NCBI GenBank assembly: GCA_001643675.2 | Contig: LSRY02000040.1 | Coordinates: 214,001 to 278,000 of the forward strand | Direction of reading: 5' to 3' | Length of the DNA stretch: 64,000 nucleotides | Source of the DNA: Monocercomonoides exilis | Taxonomy: Eukaryota > Preaxostyla > Oxymonadida > Polymastigidae | Shown: piece by piece, positions 1 to 13,019 of the stretch | Numbering within the stretch: the first letter of the stretch is position 1 | Layout: every line of letters starts with the position of its first letter | Translations under genes and position numbers: made by a program | The notes under the pieces: model-generated | Databases searched by the model: none | Seen by the model: the letters and a program-made list of their open reading frames with translations, nothing else | Told to the model about the DNA's origin: nothing

Positions 1-1050
1 AACGCAACACTTTGTTGTGGGGGTGTGGAGATAGAGATTCGTCAGAGATAGAGTTGGATGAAGGGCTGACCACGAGAAGGTGACTTGCACCAAAGAGAGG
101 CAAAATATGGAGATTTGTTTATTTTTTATTTTATTTGAAAAAGGATGATGGAAAATGAAGTGGAAAAGATTTTGCATCGTTTGTGGAAGAGATGGAGGAT
201 GTGTGGTGGAGAGACGTTGCTGCTTTGAGAGAAAATATGGAGAAGAAAGCAATACATTGACAAAGGATGAGAAGGGGTTCTTCTGATGAAATCCACACCT
301 TAGCAAGTTTTTTGATGGAATGGAGTTTACGGAGGTTATTCTAGTGGAAGCAGAATAGAGGATTAGGCTTTGATAAATTTTTTTGGAAGGCAGAAAGGAG
401 GTGATAATATTTTCATTGAAATTAACAAGAGAGATGGATCAAAATAGTTTTGAAGATTAAAGGAAATGTGTGATTTTTTTTGATATCATAAAAATTTACG
501 AAGTTTGATCAAAATATTTTTTCATTAAGGGTGGGGTTGATTGGAAAATTGAAAATGATGATCATGATAATTGATTGCTTTAAAAATAATAATAATTATT
601 TATTTGTTGATAAAAATTTGTTTCTCATTATTTTTATTACAAATTTAGAAAAAAACATATAATTCTAATTCAAAAAATATCAAAACTGAAGCAAACAGAA
701 CAAAATACTCGTTCAAACGTTATTAAAACATGATAATAATTAGAACAATACGTAATTTATCAATTTCTTATAAAAATTAGTTTTATGATGTTATTACAAA
801 AAAAATTTCAAATTGATATTGAAGATCTTAAAACATTTGTTAAAAATTTACAATATCAAAAACACAAATGGAAAAACAAAATAGAAACACATTATATTTA
901 TCAGATATACAACGGTTTGGTTTGTTTTTGTTTAGAAACAAAAAATTCTTTAAATTAGTTATTCTTATAAATTGATCAAAGATATAGAAAAATAACAAAG
1001 AGAATAATAAAAATTGAATAGAAATTTGAAAAATTTTGTTTTTTAAACAC
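1..1050. other. AT-rich stretch without recognisable gene
   Basis: The first 480 bases are purine-rich on the plus strand and the rest is very AT-rich, with short A and T runs. No frame longer than about 60 codons with plausible composition, no tRNA and no transposon ends were seen. Confidence 0.5.
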
Positions 1051-4000
1051 TAAAAAAGCTTCTATCGCATGAACATCTTCATTTTATTTTCCTCCCTTCG
1101 TTTCTCCGTTGATTCTCCACATTTCTTCCTCGTCTCTTATCCTTCATCCAGATATCCACACCTGATGCTCCTCTCCTTTTGTCGCGACGCTCCTTTTCCA
1201 TACGGGCTTAACAAAAAAGCTTTTCGAATGCAATGGTTGATGTAGCAGAAGAGCGTACGTCTCTCGAAAGCTACTCCCTCGCCTCTTCATCATTATCGCA
1301 TCCTTTTCTGCATCCACTTCAGCTAAACTTGAATTCCTCTCAGTCTCAACCTCTTGGCTCCCTAGCAATTCCCTCGTGGCTATCTGCCCATCTGCTCTGG
1401 ATGGCTCCGCTTCTCTGGCTGGCTTGTCTGCCCCAGATCAAAGTACAATAATCGGTTTTCACTCCTCCAATAATACCAACATTGTGCGCTCATCCAACTA
1501 AGCAGCTCTTGTGTTAATTTGGTAAGGTGATGTGCCTTTGACTGCGCTTCTGAGGCGTACGTGTTCACCAGTTATGTGAGCGAAGAGTCTTCCGAGGGCG
1601 GAGTTGCAATGGTGTTCCTCAACTGCGAGAAGTTGTGGCTGCACTTGTCCGAATGCATCCTCAACTTCAACTTCGTCTTGAATCATGTATTCAGGGGAAA
1701 GGAACTCTTTCTCCGACACTCCTCCATCCCCGCCCAAATCAACGAGTCCCTCTTTCCCTTCGGCTTCACTCAGCATTCTTTCGCTTGAAACACGTCAATC
1801 TGCGAGTTTGACTTCTCCCACACAGACCCCAACCCCGATCTCGACTTCAACAAAGTCACCTTCATCATATTCTACAACGCCTACCATATATTTGTCAATC
1901 AAGACATCGGCTCCTCTGCGCACCATTACAGCTCCCCGCTTTCATCCTGTTCCTTCATCTTCACAACAGTGATTGAAAATGACAGCCAGAATTGCCTTTC
2001 CAACATGGGAGTTGGATCTATCTTGTGAAGTCTTGTTCCTGTTCACTTCGTCACCACCATCTCATTGTTGTTGCATTTCGCAACTTTTGCACCCTTTCAT
2101 ACTGCCACATCTCCTTCCATTAATTCTTCGTGTATTTCCAGTCTTCATTTTTCTGCCTTTTCAACGAATCTTTTGCTGTGTCCTCCTCTCTCCTTTCTCC
2201 TTCCGACAAGCATCTTCACCTCAACCACATACTTCTTTGTGCTTGAAGAGGATATCTGAGCCTCTTCCAATCAGATCTTCGTGCTCTTCCCAATTCCTGC
2301 GTCTTTCTCTCCAACATCAACATCTCTGCACAAAACGCTGCTTCAATCGAATTCGCTTTTGATGATGAATCCAATAGTTCAGTACATCATCTTATCTCAA
2401 CGTATATCGCAATTGAAAGCAGTATAATTGTTCTTATTAATCTTTTTGGAATTGAAATATCAGAAAGTCCCTTCAGCTTGATGCACTCCGTCTTAACTTC
2501 CATCTTGATTGGAAACCTTATCAGCAACATTTATGACTGAAACAGCAGCATGGCTTTAGTGAATCTCAAACTGCACCATTCTCCAAAACGGAACTTCTAC
2601 ATCCTTTGGGAGCGCAGTCGCGTTTATCCATTGATCTTTAGCTGTACTCGAGACATGCTCAATAAATGGATTCACTCGGCAGCTACAACAAGTATCAATT
2701 GGACACTGTATCTGATTCATAAGAAAGTGTCTGTGAATGAAGAGCCTTTCTGATTCATTACAAAAGAAGAACAGCCGAACATAGTCTCCACAGAAACACG
2801 TGCTTGTATCAACTGCTGTAAGTTCACTAATAGCCCCGTCTTCCCAAATAATTAATCCGCTTGCTAAAACTTCACCTCCTTCTCGCTGTTCTCTCATTAT
2901 TGCCTTTCCCTGGAGAGGTAATGGCATGCTCTCCCGCACCTCCTCGTGGCTTCTCAGCCGCGAATGTTCCCTCAACTGTATCACATCTCAGCGCACTTCC
3001 ACATTCTTCGTATCTGCGCTCCATAACGCTCATGAAAAAGAAGCAACAGATAGAATGATTCAGATATTCAACGTATTCCTTCCTGACACATTGTTTCTTG
3101 TTCTGGTTCATCATCTTCTTCTCCTCCAACTTCTCCCCATTTCCATTTGACTTCCTCATTTTTTAAAATCTCAGCAATTTTCACTTACCAATTTCCATTC
3201 ATCATATCCTGTCAAAACGAATTCTTCTATCTCTTCATCTTTATTCTCTTCATTGACTTTTCAATCTTCTTCTCATTTTCAACTGTTTTTTTTTCTTCAG
3301 AAATACCCTTCTTCTTTCTTTCTGTAATCATCCCATATAAAGATGAGGAAAAAAAAAAGAAGAAATCCAATCATATGAAATATGTGCTGACAATGATAAA
3401 GCAATGTGATATGATGTTTAAGTGCATGAAAAAGAAGAGGAAGAAGTAGAAGATTATGAAGATTATGAAGAAGAAGAAAAAGAAGAGGAGGAAGAGGAGG
3501 AGGACGATGATGAAGAAGAGGAAGAAGAATACGACGAAGACGACGAAGAAGAAAATTGGTGGCAGTCAAAAGAGCATTTGTAATGAAAGTGATCGAAGTT
3601 GCATTTGAACATGTTTCATCTTCTGCTTCTTTCTCCACATCCGAAGAAGAGGTAGCAAAAGAGCAAGATATTTGGACATAGCAACATTCAGTTGCCTCAC
3701 AATCAACTGGCCGTGATGACGATTAGAAGGAAGATGATATAAAAGAAGACAAAATTTTTGCTGCTCCGTTCTTTCAGCAGCCGCTCCTTCAAATTAATCA
3801 GATTTGGACGAATAAATTTGGTCATCAAATGGTCCTTCTAAAGATTCTGAGGTTTTCGTGTTTGCGTATCCTTCTCAGCATCTTCTTCCTTCTCTTTCAC
3901 TCTCACTCTCTTCTTCTTCGTTTTCTTTTCTGACTTTTACAAGTTCTTTGTTAATTTCTTTTCTAATTTCCTTTTATAACCTCCTTTCATCTGCTTTGAT

Positions 4001-6260
4001 GGCAATTCACCTCAATCTCCCTCATTTCCTCGACCTCCTTCATCTTCCAAATCATCATTTCACCTCTTCATTTTCTCCTCTTTCTGTCCCTTTCGATCTG
4101 AGCACTCAACAAAATGAATCAGTATTCTTTTGATAAAAAAAAATTCATTTTTCCCTTTTGCCTCTGGCTCAACAGAACTCTTCATCTGATGGCCAGCCCT
4201 TCTTCTGTGTGGATGAAGACATGTAGAATAGGAAGAAAGCAAACCAAGTGGAAAAGCAAAGGAAGGAGTAGGAGAAGAAGAATGAGTATGTTGCTGTTTA
4301 TTCTGTGCCTGTGAATGAATACGGAGTTGCAGTTGAGAATAGCAGAAGAGGCAAAATGAACTTCTGGAGGCTGAGCAAAGTCGCCTTTCCTGCCAAGCAC
4401 TATCTGAAAGTTGCTGAATTCTTCTGATTGAGTCGCAGAATCAAGTTTATTGTTATCACTCAAGTTGCCAAGCTGACTCATCCCATTCGTTTCTCCATCG
4501 CATTTAACTTTTGAAATAAAATTATCAAAAGAGGAAGCTATTTCTTCTGCGCTCAGCATCTTCTCCTCTTTCACCTGTTCTTTGCATCTCCTTCTTCAAA
4601 ACGCGTTCTGTTCCGCCATGTTGCTTTCTCCTACTCCTGCTCCACGTCTGCCTGCTCATTATTATTCTCCACAAGTTCACATCTCACCAGCTCTTTTAAC
4701 CAGTGCACAAAACGTGTCAAGTTTTACTGCTCGACCACATGCAGCGTCCGCACACTCATCACATACGCAAGTCGGTTGATCAGACGAAGACGATGGTCTG
4801 CATAATGAGGAGGAGAAGAAAGAGAATGAGAAGAAGAAGAAGAAGAAAAAAGTATGATTTTGAGATTTGTGTGAATGTTTTTTTTTGGATTTTGAGATGA
4901 TTCTAATTCTTTGTTCTTTTCTTCTTCAACGCTTTCATTAAATGAAGATACTTCAGAATCATCTTCCATCAATTGGTGATGTGTTCTCCTTATCGAAGAA
5001 ACAGCTCCTCCCAAAATGTTTATGCTGTGATAGAATCGTTTGGGATGGTTGCTGAATGAAGAGAGCAGACGCGCCAAGTCATTTGTGGTAAAATATGTGT
5101 GTGGAGAACAGGCTGTATAGATCACTTCGCTGGATGAAGAATAAGAATACGAAAAAGAAGATTTTTCGCTTTTATTTGTGTCAGATTTATCGAAACTTGC
5201 AAGTGATGATGATGTTGACGTACATCTTTTGTTGTATATTTTGTGATAAAAAGGCACTCTCTGTTTTTTTTGCATTCTCATCCCTTGTGCTCCCTTTGGA
5301 GTTCGACAAGTCAGTCCTTTTTCTGTTTTTCCTTCATTTTCCTCCTCTCTATCTCCTTCTTCTCCGTCTCTTCCTCTTCCTCTCCATACGGAACATATCC
5401 AATCTGCGAAGCACACACCACAAAGTTGTATATTGCAAACTCACTTGGCTGCATCATCAGCGCTTGTCGCACTTGATTCGCTCTGAAGACGCAGGATGAG
5501 CCAAAATCCATTCGAACATCTCGTTCTGCTGATTTCCTTGCATGTTATGGATAATCTGAGTCATCTGTAAAGTCGTATGCTTCGTTGTTTTCTTCGTCTT
5601 TTTCATCTTCGCTCGCTTCGTAGAAGGAGTCCGAATAAGCAGATCGATGGTGAGAATAAATTTGTGGAGAAAAAGAAGAAGATAATGATGATGTATTCCG
5701 ATGATTTCTTGTATCTATGTCCAGCGCTCATGACGAATTCTGTTTGTGTTCCTTTCACTTCACCTTCTTTTCGGTATTTTGTTCTCATTCATCATTAAGC
5801 CTGTCTTCAATTACGTCTTTGATAACCTGCTCTCAAAAATTGTTCGATTTGCTCCAATCAAATTCTTCCTTTCGCAGTTTGCTCAGTTCTTCCTTCTCTT
5901 CTTTCTATATCTTCCGTTTTGCACTTTCTTCGTATCTTCGCTTTTTGGGTTCTGAATCACCCATTACTCCTTCTTCCTCTTAATATTTATCTCATCTCCC
6001 TCTATCTTCCTCCTCTTCCTCTCCATTTCCATCTCCCTCTTTTCTTCTCTTTCTCTTTCTCGCTCTTCTCATCTGTTTCCCTGCCATTTCTCTTCACTGC
6101 TGCTTGTTCTGAAAGATGCCGTGCTTTCCCACTGCCACGATGCCTTCAAGGATGCCAACAACCACTCCGTTCATGAAACATTCGGAGGAAAAATGAGAAG
6201 TCGAATCGAAGCTCATCTCCGGCTCCTTCTTCATCACGCTCATCGCTTCTGACCGAGAGT
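1051..6260 (+). pseudogene. Decayed low-complexity coding region, plus strand
   Basis: GC content and codon-like periodicity rise here compared with both flanks, but no frame is open for long. One plus-strand frame reads continuously from about 1540 to 2400 apart from single TGA stops near 1788, 2026 and 2259. It contains stretches such as FNKVTFIIFYNAYHIFVNQD and NCLSNMGVGS. Just upstream, an adjacent frame gives STIIGFHSSNNTNIVRSSN, so at least one frameshift is present. The rhythm of short beta-like segments with Gly, Asn and Cys resembles repeat-rich surface proteins of parasitic and commensal protists, but I cannot name a family. From about 3400 the region turns into Glu/Lys- or Ser-coding triplet repeats with no recognisable domain. 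A large gene decaying by nonsense mutation is the simplest reading; several small relics are equally possible. Confidence 0.35.
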
Positions 6261-6274
6261 CGGTGGTGGATTTG

Positions 6275-6552
6275 GAAGAAGAAGAAGAAGAAGAAGAAGA
6301 AGAAGAAGAAGAAGAAGAAGAAGAAGAAGAAGAAGAAGAAGAAGAAGAAGAAGAAGAAGAAGAAGAAGAAGAAGAAGAAGATGGAGAAGAAAGAAGAAGA
6401 AGAAGAAGAAGAAGAAGAAGAAGAAGAAGATGATGATGATGATGATGATGATGAAGAAGAGGAAGAAGAGGAAGAAGATGAAGAAGAAGAAGAAGATAAG
6501 GAAGAAGAGGAAGAAGAGGAAGAAGAGGAAGAAGATGAAGAAGAAGGAGAAG
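6275..6552. repeat. GAA/TTC triplet microsatellite
   Basis: About 280 bases of nearly pure GAA on the plus strand, with short GAT and GAG interruptions in the second half. The open frames across it (poly-Ser, poly-Phe, poly-Glu/Lys) follow from the repeat itself. Similar but shorter GAA/GAG tracts occur at 3420-3550, 11950-12050, 31330-31710 and 31920-32015. Confidence 0.95.
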
Positions 6553-6804
6553 GCATGTGATGTGGTTTTGCCTCGTCTGTTGAAAAAGGAGAAGTGTAAT
6601 TATGAGGTTTTTGAAGATCGAAAATTTTGAAGATTAATGCAAATTATTTTCAATGGAGAAATTCAATGAAATGATAATTCTTTTTTTCTTCTTCCATTTT
6701 TTTTGTTCTTCTTGTAACACTGTTCACCAAATTCATCATTAATTCTTCTTTATCTTCTTTCTCTCGCTGATGCAAATAATAAACATGTGACAATTCCTTT
6801 TTTC

Positions 6805-8070
6805 CTCTTTTTGATTTCATCTTTCAAGCTTTCAATTCCCCTTCTTTCACAAAAAATCATCTTTTCTCAAAAACTATTCTTCGCCAAAGCCCAATTCCAG
6901 GCATCTTCGAAATTTCTTGAATTTCATTTGTTCGTCTTTATTTGTTCTTCCCCACTTTTCTTCTTCTTCTTCAAAGCCATATAATCCTTCGCTTTTTCAA
7001 CATCCTGAATGAAAAAATAATAATCACTTCAAAAAATATTCAACAAACCTTCTAAACATTTTTATATGGAATTTTCTGTTTTATATTCCATTGCACACTG
7101 TTTCCCTCCAATAAAAATTCTTTATTCCTTCCATTTTCAAATATTTCTTTTCTGATTTTCTAATCGTCCTTTCCGGAAGTCATTTTCCCATCAAATGCAT
7201 CGATTTCCCTCTCTTCTGAAAAATGTGAAACTTATGTATTTTCTTCAATTTCATCTTTCTCATTGAAAAATATCCTTGTTTCTCGTCTGAAAATATCATT
7301 CCAAATTCCTTCCCAATCCCTTCACCCTGGGCACTTTCCATATGAATTCGCTCTCCCAACTTTATGGTCACCCTGCACAACGAGATATCCCGCCTTCATT
7401 CATTTTCATTCATTTCTGCCTCCTGCCCTGAAAGAAAGAATAAAAACGGTCAATAAAAAATAATCATATATAGAAATAATAAATAAATACCAAACTTCCT
7501 TCTCTGCCTTTTATTAGCAATTATTCTTTGGCATATCAATCATATAAATATTTTCATTAAAAACAAAAGAAAGAACACCTATTGATTGTCTATGAAAAAG
7601 ATTTGTTTAAAAAACATGTGTTTTCCTCATATGATAACAAATAACAAACCTCGATGCAACGTCAATGTGAGAAAAATTGTTGAAAGAACATTTTGAAATA
7701 AAGTTATGGAATTTTTTCTCATTGAAAAAAGTTCTAAACACACATTTTTTTTAATCATTTTTAATGAATATTGTTGTTTTAATAATTATGAAGCGTATGA
7801 ACACTAATAGAATATAAGCATTTTCTCGTTCTTGAAAGAACAAAAAAGCGAAAAATTTTCATAGATTTTTGATCTGAAAATTTGAGATACATTTTTCGAA
7901 AAAGAGGTCACACCTTGGTACCCCTTTTTTTGACATATTTCACACACCGTCATTCTAACAAATCGATTCATGCGAAAAAAATGCCACCCAAGGTGTGACC
8001 CTCGTGGGATACCTTAAAAATATTTTTTCCTTATGATCAGATCCATAATTATTTGAATATGCATGAAATT
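6805..8070 (+). repeat. Left arm of 1,266-bp inverted repeat
   Basis: The reverse complement of 13823-15088. The sum of paired coordinates is constant (21893) at both ends and at every point I compared, so the arms have no net insertion or deletion, and the segments read base by base were identical. The outward-facing strand looks like decayed coding sequence: a 66-codon frame (7180-7380, minus), in-frame stops around it, and an intron-like GTTTG...TTCAG segment mirrored in the other arm at about 14845-14888. The arm is therefore probably a captured or duplicated gene fragment rather than a simple transposon terminus. Confidence 0.95.
7906..8000. repeat. Short inverted repeat inside the long arms
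   Basis: GGTCACACCTTGG at 7906-7918 is answered by CCAAGGTGTGACC at 7988-8000. The loop of 69 bases contains a T run and an ATCGAT. The same structure is mirrored in the right arm at 13893-13987, so it appears four times as half-sites across the palindrome. It could be a small MITE or a protein-binding site near the inner edge of each arm; no target duplication is obvious. Confidence 0.7.
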
Positions 8071-8880
8071 TCCTTTTTTTTTTAAGAAATTTTTGTGTTT
8101 TAAATATATATATTTTTCAATATAATCTGTTCGTTGATGAGATGATAATTTTTCGTTTCGTTTATTTTTAATGAATAAGAATTCTTAGCTGTCTATTCAC
8201 TCTTAATTGCAATATAAATTTTTTCATTGTTTTTTCAAATACTTGATGAAATCAGTTGATATGATTTTTTCACATTATTGTTGTTCATTATTGTTAACAA
8301 AAACATTTCAAATAATAAAATTAGTTCGCTGTGCACAATGTTAAAAATATTTCGAAATAAATGAGTTGGTTCTTTGAAACAACAACAAACAAACATAAAA
8401 ACTGAAACACTTGAAAAACAAAACAAAACAAATAAAAACAATTTCAAAAAACTTTTAGCAACATCAAACGATAAACAAAATAAACAATATTAACGTCTTG
8501 TTCATTCAAGCTAACACAAACTTATTCATTTTCAATTTCATTCTCTCGAAATTCTCACTCATCATTATCAAATAACCAAAAATTCTGAACAAAAAAAGAT
8601 TCAATAAAAAGCATTACTATATCAACAAATTCATGGTATCAAAGACAATTCCTAACAAAAAAGAAAACTTATACAAAAAGTTCAAAAACTAACTTGTCTA
8701 TTTTCCCTCTGTTTTCCATCCACTCTGCACTTTCTGATATTTCTCTCACTTTGACTCAAAAAGATCAAATCCAACATTGAAAAAAGACAGACACAATGAT
8801 AAGCCAACATTTCACACTTTCAACAACTCTCCCTTCCAAAAACCTCACTCAAAGATCAATGAATTCCTTCACAACACTCT
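8071..8880. other. AT-rich spacer, left side of the palindrome core
   Basis: Very AT-rich with runs of A and T. The only sizeable frame (8235-8447, minus) has Phe/Ser-rich composition expected by chance. No domain, RNA gene or repeat was recognised. Confidence 0.5.
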
Positions 8881-8994
8881 CTATTAATGAATCTCGATAA
8901 ATACATATATAAGCGGGACAATAACCAAGAAATAAATAGGGACAATATTGGGACAATAACCAAAAGAAAACAATCGGATTCTAACTATTGTGTA

Positions 8995-9112
8995 CCTGGG
9001 AGGCTGTTCGTCGTATCCAGGTCCGGATAAAGCAGCCCGAAGGCTGCAATATCTAATACGAACAGTCATGTCCAGCACCCTTCCGATCGAGTGCCAGCTG
9101 AGCATACACAAC
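8995..9112 (-). ncRNA. Possible structured RNA or tRNA-like SINE head
   Basis: A GC-rich island in AT-rich DNA just downstream of the USP fusion gene's stop codon. On the minus strand it forms a perfect 6-bp hairpin closed by a UUCG tetraloop (9032-9047). Around that, a 7-bp stem pairs CTGTTCG with CGAACAG (9059-9065 with 9004-9010). A 6-bp pairing ACCTGG/CCAGGT (9017-9022 with 8995-9000) overlaps the latter, so the two are alternatives or a pseudoknot. Upstream on the same strand TGCTCAGCTGG resembles a pol III A box, and TGTTCGTATTA loosely resembles a B box. Repeats of GGGACAATA at about 8915-8965 could be a SINE tail. No complete tRNA cloverleaf can be drawn. It could also be a structured 3' UTR. 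Confidence 0.35.
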
Positions 9113-9122
9113 AACTAGTTTC

Positions 9123-10509
9123 TTAATAGGGAACACCATTAATACAATTTTGAGATTCATTAAAAGAAGAAGAGTCAAGAAGAAGCTCAAATCTCCTTGA
9201 AAGAAGATCTTGAGAAGATTGAGAAAGAAGAGAAGAGTTAGATGATGTGTTACCAGAGTTGAAGGTCTTTCTTGAACGTTGCACTTTTTCTTTAATTGTC
9301 GAAGATTCGAGGGCAACCAGAGAGCGTTGAGGAAGATATCCAACAGCTGAAGCACAGACAAATGAGCCCTTGCGCTCAAAATACAAGTAGTCCTTCATGT
9401 GAGGGACTGACAGAGATGGCCATGAAATTTGCAGAGATGGTACATACTCTTCAAAGTACCTCTCATGCACAGAGTTATTGACAGTTGATGTTGATGGAGA
9501 AGAATTGGTTGAGGATGATTCAAAAATGTCTTGTTGTGATGTCGAAGAAGCAGATGTTGAAACATTCATATTGTTGTCGAAGAAGTTGATTAAGTCATGA
9601 AGTGTGGTGATGTGTTCAGTTGATATGTTGTTGTTGATTGTGTTCACAAGTGCACCAAATTCACTATCGCAAATATTTTTTCCATGGTGCTCAGCGAAGA
9701 AGTTGAGTTGAGTGTTTTTCTTTTTCAAAAGTTTTGATTGTTTGGATAGGATGAAGTGAAGAAGGAAGCGATTTCGGTTGTGTGGACCAGAATCGCAGAA
9801 GAACTTAAAAGTATGAGTGTCTGAGAAGAAGTGTCTTTTGATCACAGATTCCAGACACTCAATAACAAATCTGTGATCATTTGAAAGGCAGTCGGAGAAG
9901 AAGTTGAAAGTTCTTTTAATTTGTTGATTATTTATTTTTTGAAGAGAAATGATTGTGAATTGAGAGACTTGTTGGTAATTAAAGAATTCCTGTTGAAGTT
10001 GGTTCTTTCTGATAGGGAGTTTCCATTTCTCTTTGAAGTCGAAGACGAAGACTGCTTCTCCCTCTTTCTGATTGTCGACAGTTGATTGATAATGTTTTCG
10101 TTGCATTTCTGCAACAAGTCGATGTTGACGAAGTAATTTTAGTGAATGAAACTCAGCAGAAGAAAGTCCATTTTTGTTTTGAGATGACTTTAATTTGTTT
10201 TCCAGATAGTTGAGTTTCTCACACATGCCACAGAGATCTGTGCGCCTTTTCGCTTTCGAGAAGTTGGTAGTGAGTTTGTAGAAATGTGACAGAGAAACTT
10301 TGATGTTTGTTTCTTCTGTGAACTCACTCCATAATTTCGTCTTGGGCTTGAAGATTAATCTCTTTTCATTGGGAGAAAAGATGCCCGTTTTCTTTCTTTT
10401 ATCTTTCAAAGCTTCCAATCCATATCTTGTTGAAATTGACGAAGAAAGTGGAGGAATGAAAGTTGAACGATGAGGTGGAGTGATGAATGGAGACGACGAC
10501 GACGACGAC

Positions 10510-10550
<41 letters not shown>

Positions 10551-13019
10551 CGACGACGACGACGAAGACGACGATGTTGTTGTTGATGATGATGATGTGT
10601 TATTAAAATAGTTTAAATCTAATGTTTCTGAAGAAGAAGAAAAAGAACCACCAAATTGAATTGATGAAAAAGTTGGTTTGGTTTTTTCTTTGATATAGAA
10701 TGAGAGCGAAGGAGTGAAACCTTGAGCATAAAGATCCTTCCATTCCTTTGTCCAGTTTTCTTTGTCCAATTCAAGTACATCAGAATCGTTGCAAATATTC
10801 CACAGTGCCTCTCTTCCTGCCTTCCTTTTCACAACTGCAATGTAATGCCCATTTTGTTGATCCAGACGCTGAAAAAGAATTTGCCCAACAAGATGATATA
10901 TGATGATTTCATTATTGTTCTTTTGGAGATGTTGAATACTTTCTGTTAAAAACCCTTTGATAAATGTTCGCTTGTAAACACGATCTGTTTCAATCAGAAG
11001 AGTTCGCGAAGGAGCAGAGCTAGCAGAATCAGTGCATTCGTGACAGAGGGCCAGCACGTCTGGAAATGCAGCCATTTCCTCCCATCTCGCAGCACAGCAT
11101 TTCTCTTTGCAATCGTTGCAATAGACAGCATTTTTTCCGTTCAATATCTCAGTTGAAAAGATAGAAGATAGACCTTTATGAGGAGATGATGAATTAATGA
11201 TAACATTACTGCAGGCTTCATTGAAATGATTAGAAACTTTTTGACATTTTTGACATTTGAAATGAGTAATGAGCACAGGATTGAAGGTATCCTTTTCTAA
11301 TATCTTATTAATTTGAAGAAGTTGATGAAGATTTTCAAATGCTTCTATCACATTCTGTTGCTGCCTGCAGCCATAGTTGCAATATTTTTCCCATTTATTA
11401 ATAAGCGATGGGACCCACGAACGAATTTCATTTTCATCTTTGGATAGTTGATTGCATACACTTAAAACACGAGAAGATATGCTCTTTGTTGATGATCGTT
11501 TTTTGAATAAAGATGGTTTTTGTGACATTACAGAAGAGAAGCATTGAAGAAGAGAAGCAAAATAGCAGGTGTTTCCCAAATTCGGTAATCCTTTTGACAG
11601 TTTTGATAATGTTTTTGAAGAATCATAAGAATGAGAAGAAGACAGAGAGATGAAAGGAGATTGAATTGCAGGAAGAACATCCATTGCATTGCTGTTTGAC
11701 ATGGTTTGTGCAAAATTATCACAAAGCGATAAATCACTATCATCTGTTTGTGTATTATGTTGAGAAGATGAAGTGTTGATTTCTTTTGAAAATGACGAAA
11801 GAAGATTTTGGAATGCTTGAGGAGGAATAAGAGTGGGTGAAGTGGCATATTCGACTAATTGATCACTCACCCACACATCATCGTTGCGAAAGGATGTTGA
11901 AGATTTTTCGATGTGAGAAGAATTTTTTGATTCTTCTTGTTGCTTTTTGGAAGATGAGGAGGATGAGGAGGATGAGGGGGATGAGGGGGATGAGGAGGAT
12001 GAGGAGGATGAGGAAGAAGAGGAAGAAGAGGAAGAAGAGGAAGAAGAGGAAGATGTTGATTTTTTTGTTTTGAAAAGTTTGTGAATTGGAATTGGTGAAG
12101 GAGATGAATGACGTTTATGCTGTGATTTATTTGTTTTTATTTTTGTTGAACCCCTTTCTCTCCTAATTGGAGTACTGATTGGAGCATCAACATCTTGAGA
12201 AGAAGTTGAATTTGAAGATGGAGAATTATTTTCTGAAATGGGATTCGATTTTTTATTTTGTTGAGATGATGTTGAAGAAGAAGAAGATTGTTTTTTATTT
12301 GAAGAAGAATTTTCCGTAATTATTTCTTCATCCCACGCTGCTTCGTCAATAAATCTTGCGTAATCTGGCTCAGCTCGCTGCTTTTTTTTTGCTGACTGAA
12401 GCGAAGTTGAAGCTTCAGTTGAATGGGCCAACATCCAGTTGTTGCCCTTTTCCCAATCCTGTTCATTTAAGCCTAAATTAACAAAGAAAATTATTCAAAA
12501 AAAAATTAAAATAAATACAAACCACTTTTGCAAGACGGAAGATGAGGTTTTTGAGGCGGAATAATAAATCCTTGGTTTTTCTTCAGTGTTTGCTTCGCGT
12601 AAATAAATTTTCCCTCTGTGACATCATATCCGTAGTCCAGTAAATCGGACAATGATGTGTTGCGGGAAAGCGCTTGCAGCATTGTTGTCTGAGTGTGCAA
12701 TGGAGCGTTGTTGTACACCACAGACAGGTCTTCCAGCAGCTTTATATGATATTCTGTTTATAAATAAAAATAATTAGCAAATAAATAAGAAAATGACAAC
12801 AATGACAGTCCGTAAATTTTACAATATAAAACTTAACTAAATAATAATCAAACCGTTTATTGACTTCAACAAATCGTTAATTACTGAAGATGATTGCCTG
12901 TAGTTGTAAAATAGATAGACAAGCAATGAATCAATATCATCTCCACCGATGCGTTCAATTTCTTTCCAAAGAATTTTCGATCTAGAATTAAGAGTTGATT
13001 GAGGTTTCAAAAAAGACAT
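9123..13019 (-). CDS. USP-type deubiquitinase fused to transposase-like region
   Basis: Gene model: exons 13019-12854, 12753-12523 and 12472-9123, with GT...AG introns of 100 and 50 nt that both start GTTTG. The joined frame is 3,747 nt, or 1,248 residues, with ATG at 13019 and TAA at the end. Residues 1-145 are helical and unassigned. About 150-350 is Ser-rich with a poly-Ser run. A C19 peptidase follows, with Cys box [18 protein letters not shown] (catalytic Cys near 435), two CxxC pairs typical of the USP finger, and His box [10 protein letters not shown] (His near 675) followed by an Asn/Asp-containing NICNDSD. A second poly-Ser run separates this from residues 800-1120. That part contains [20 protein letters not shown] (Asp near 1026) and [16 protein letters not shown] (Asp near 1063). 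This layout matches, from memory, an unnamed multicopy animal protein family that looks like an RNase H-fold transposase. USP activity is well supported; the transposase role is inference. It lies inside the 8.3 kb palindrome. Confidence 0.8.

Noticed and set aside
6146-6556. Poly-Ser/poly-Phe open frames across the GAA tract
   Set aside because: They exist only because a GAA repeat has no stops in several frames; no flanking coding signal supports them.
7180-7380. 66-codon frame present in both palindrome arms as a small gene
   Set aside because: Its two copies are identical because the arms are. The surrounding frame continues through stops and an intron-like segment, so it is more likely a relic piece.
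12434-12436. ATG at 12434 as start of the USP fusion gene
   Set aside because: Two upstream exons (13019-12854 and 12753-12523) joined through GT...AG introns keep the frame and give a better start, with all three lengths adding to a multiple of three.
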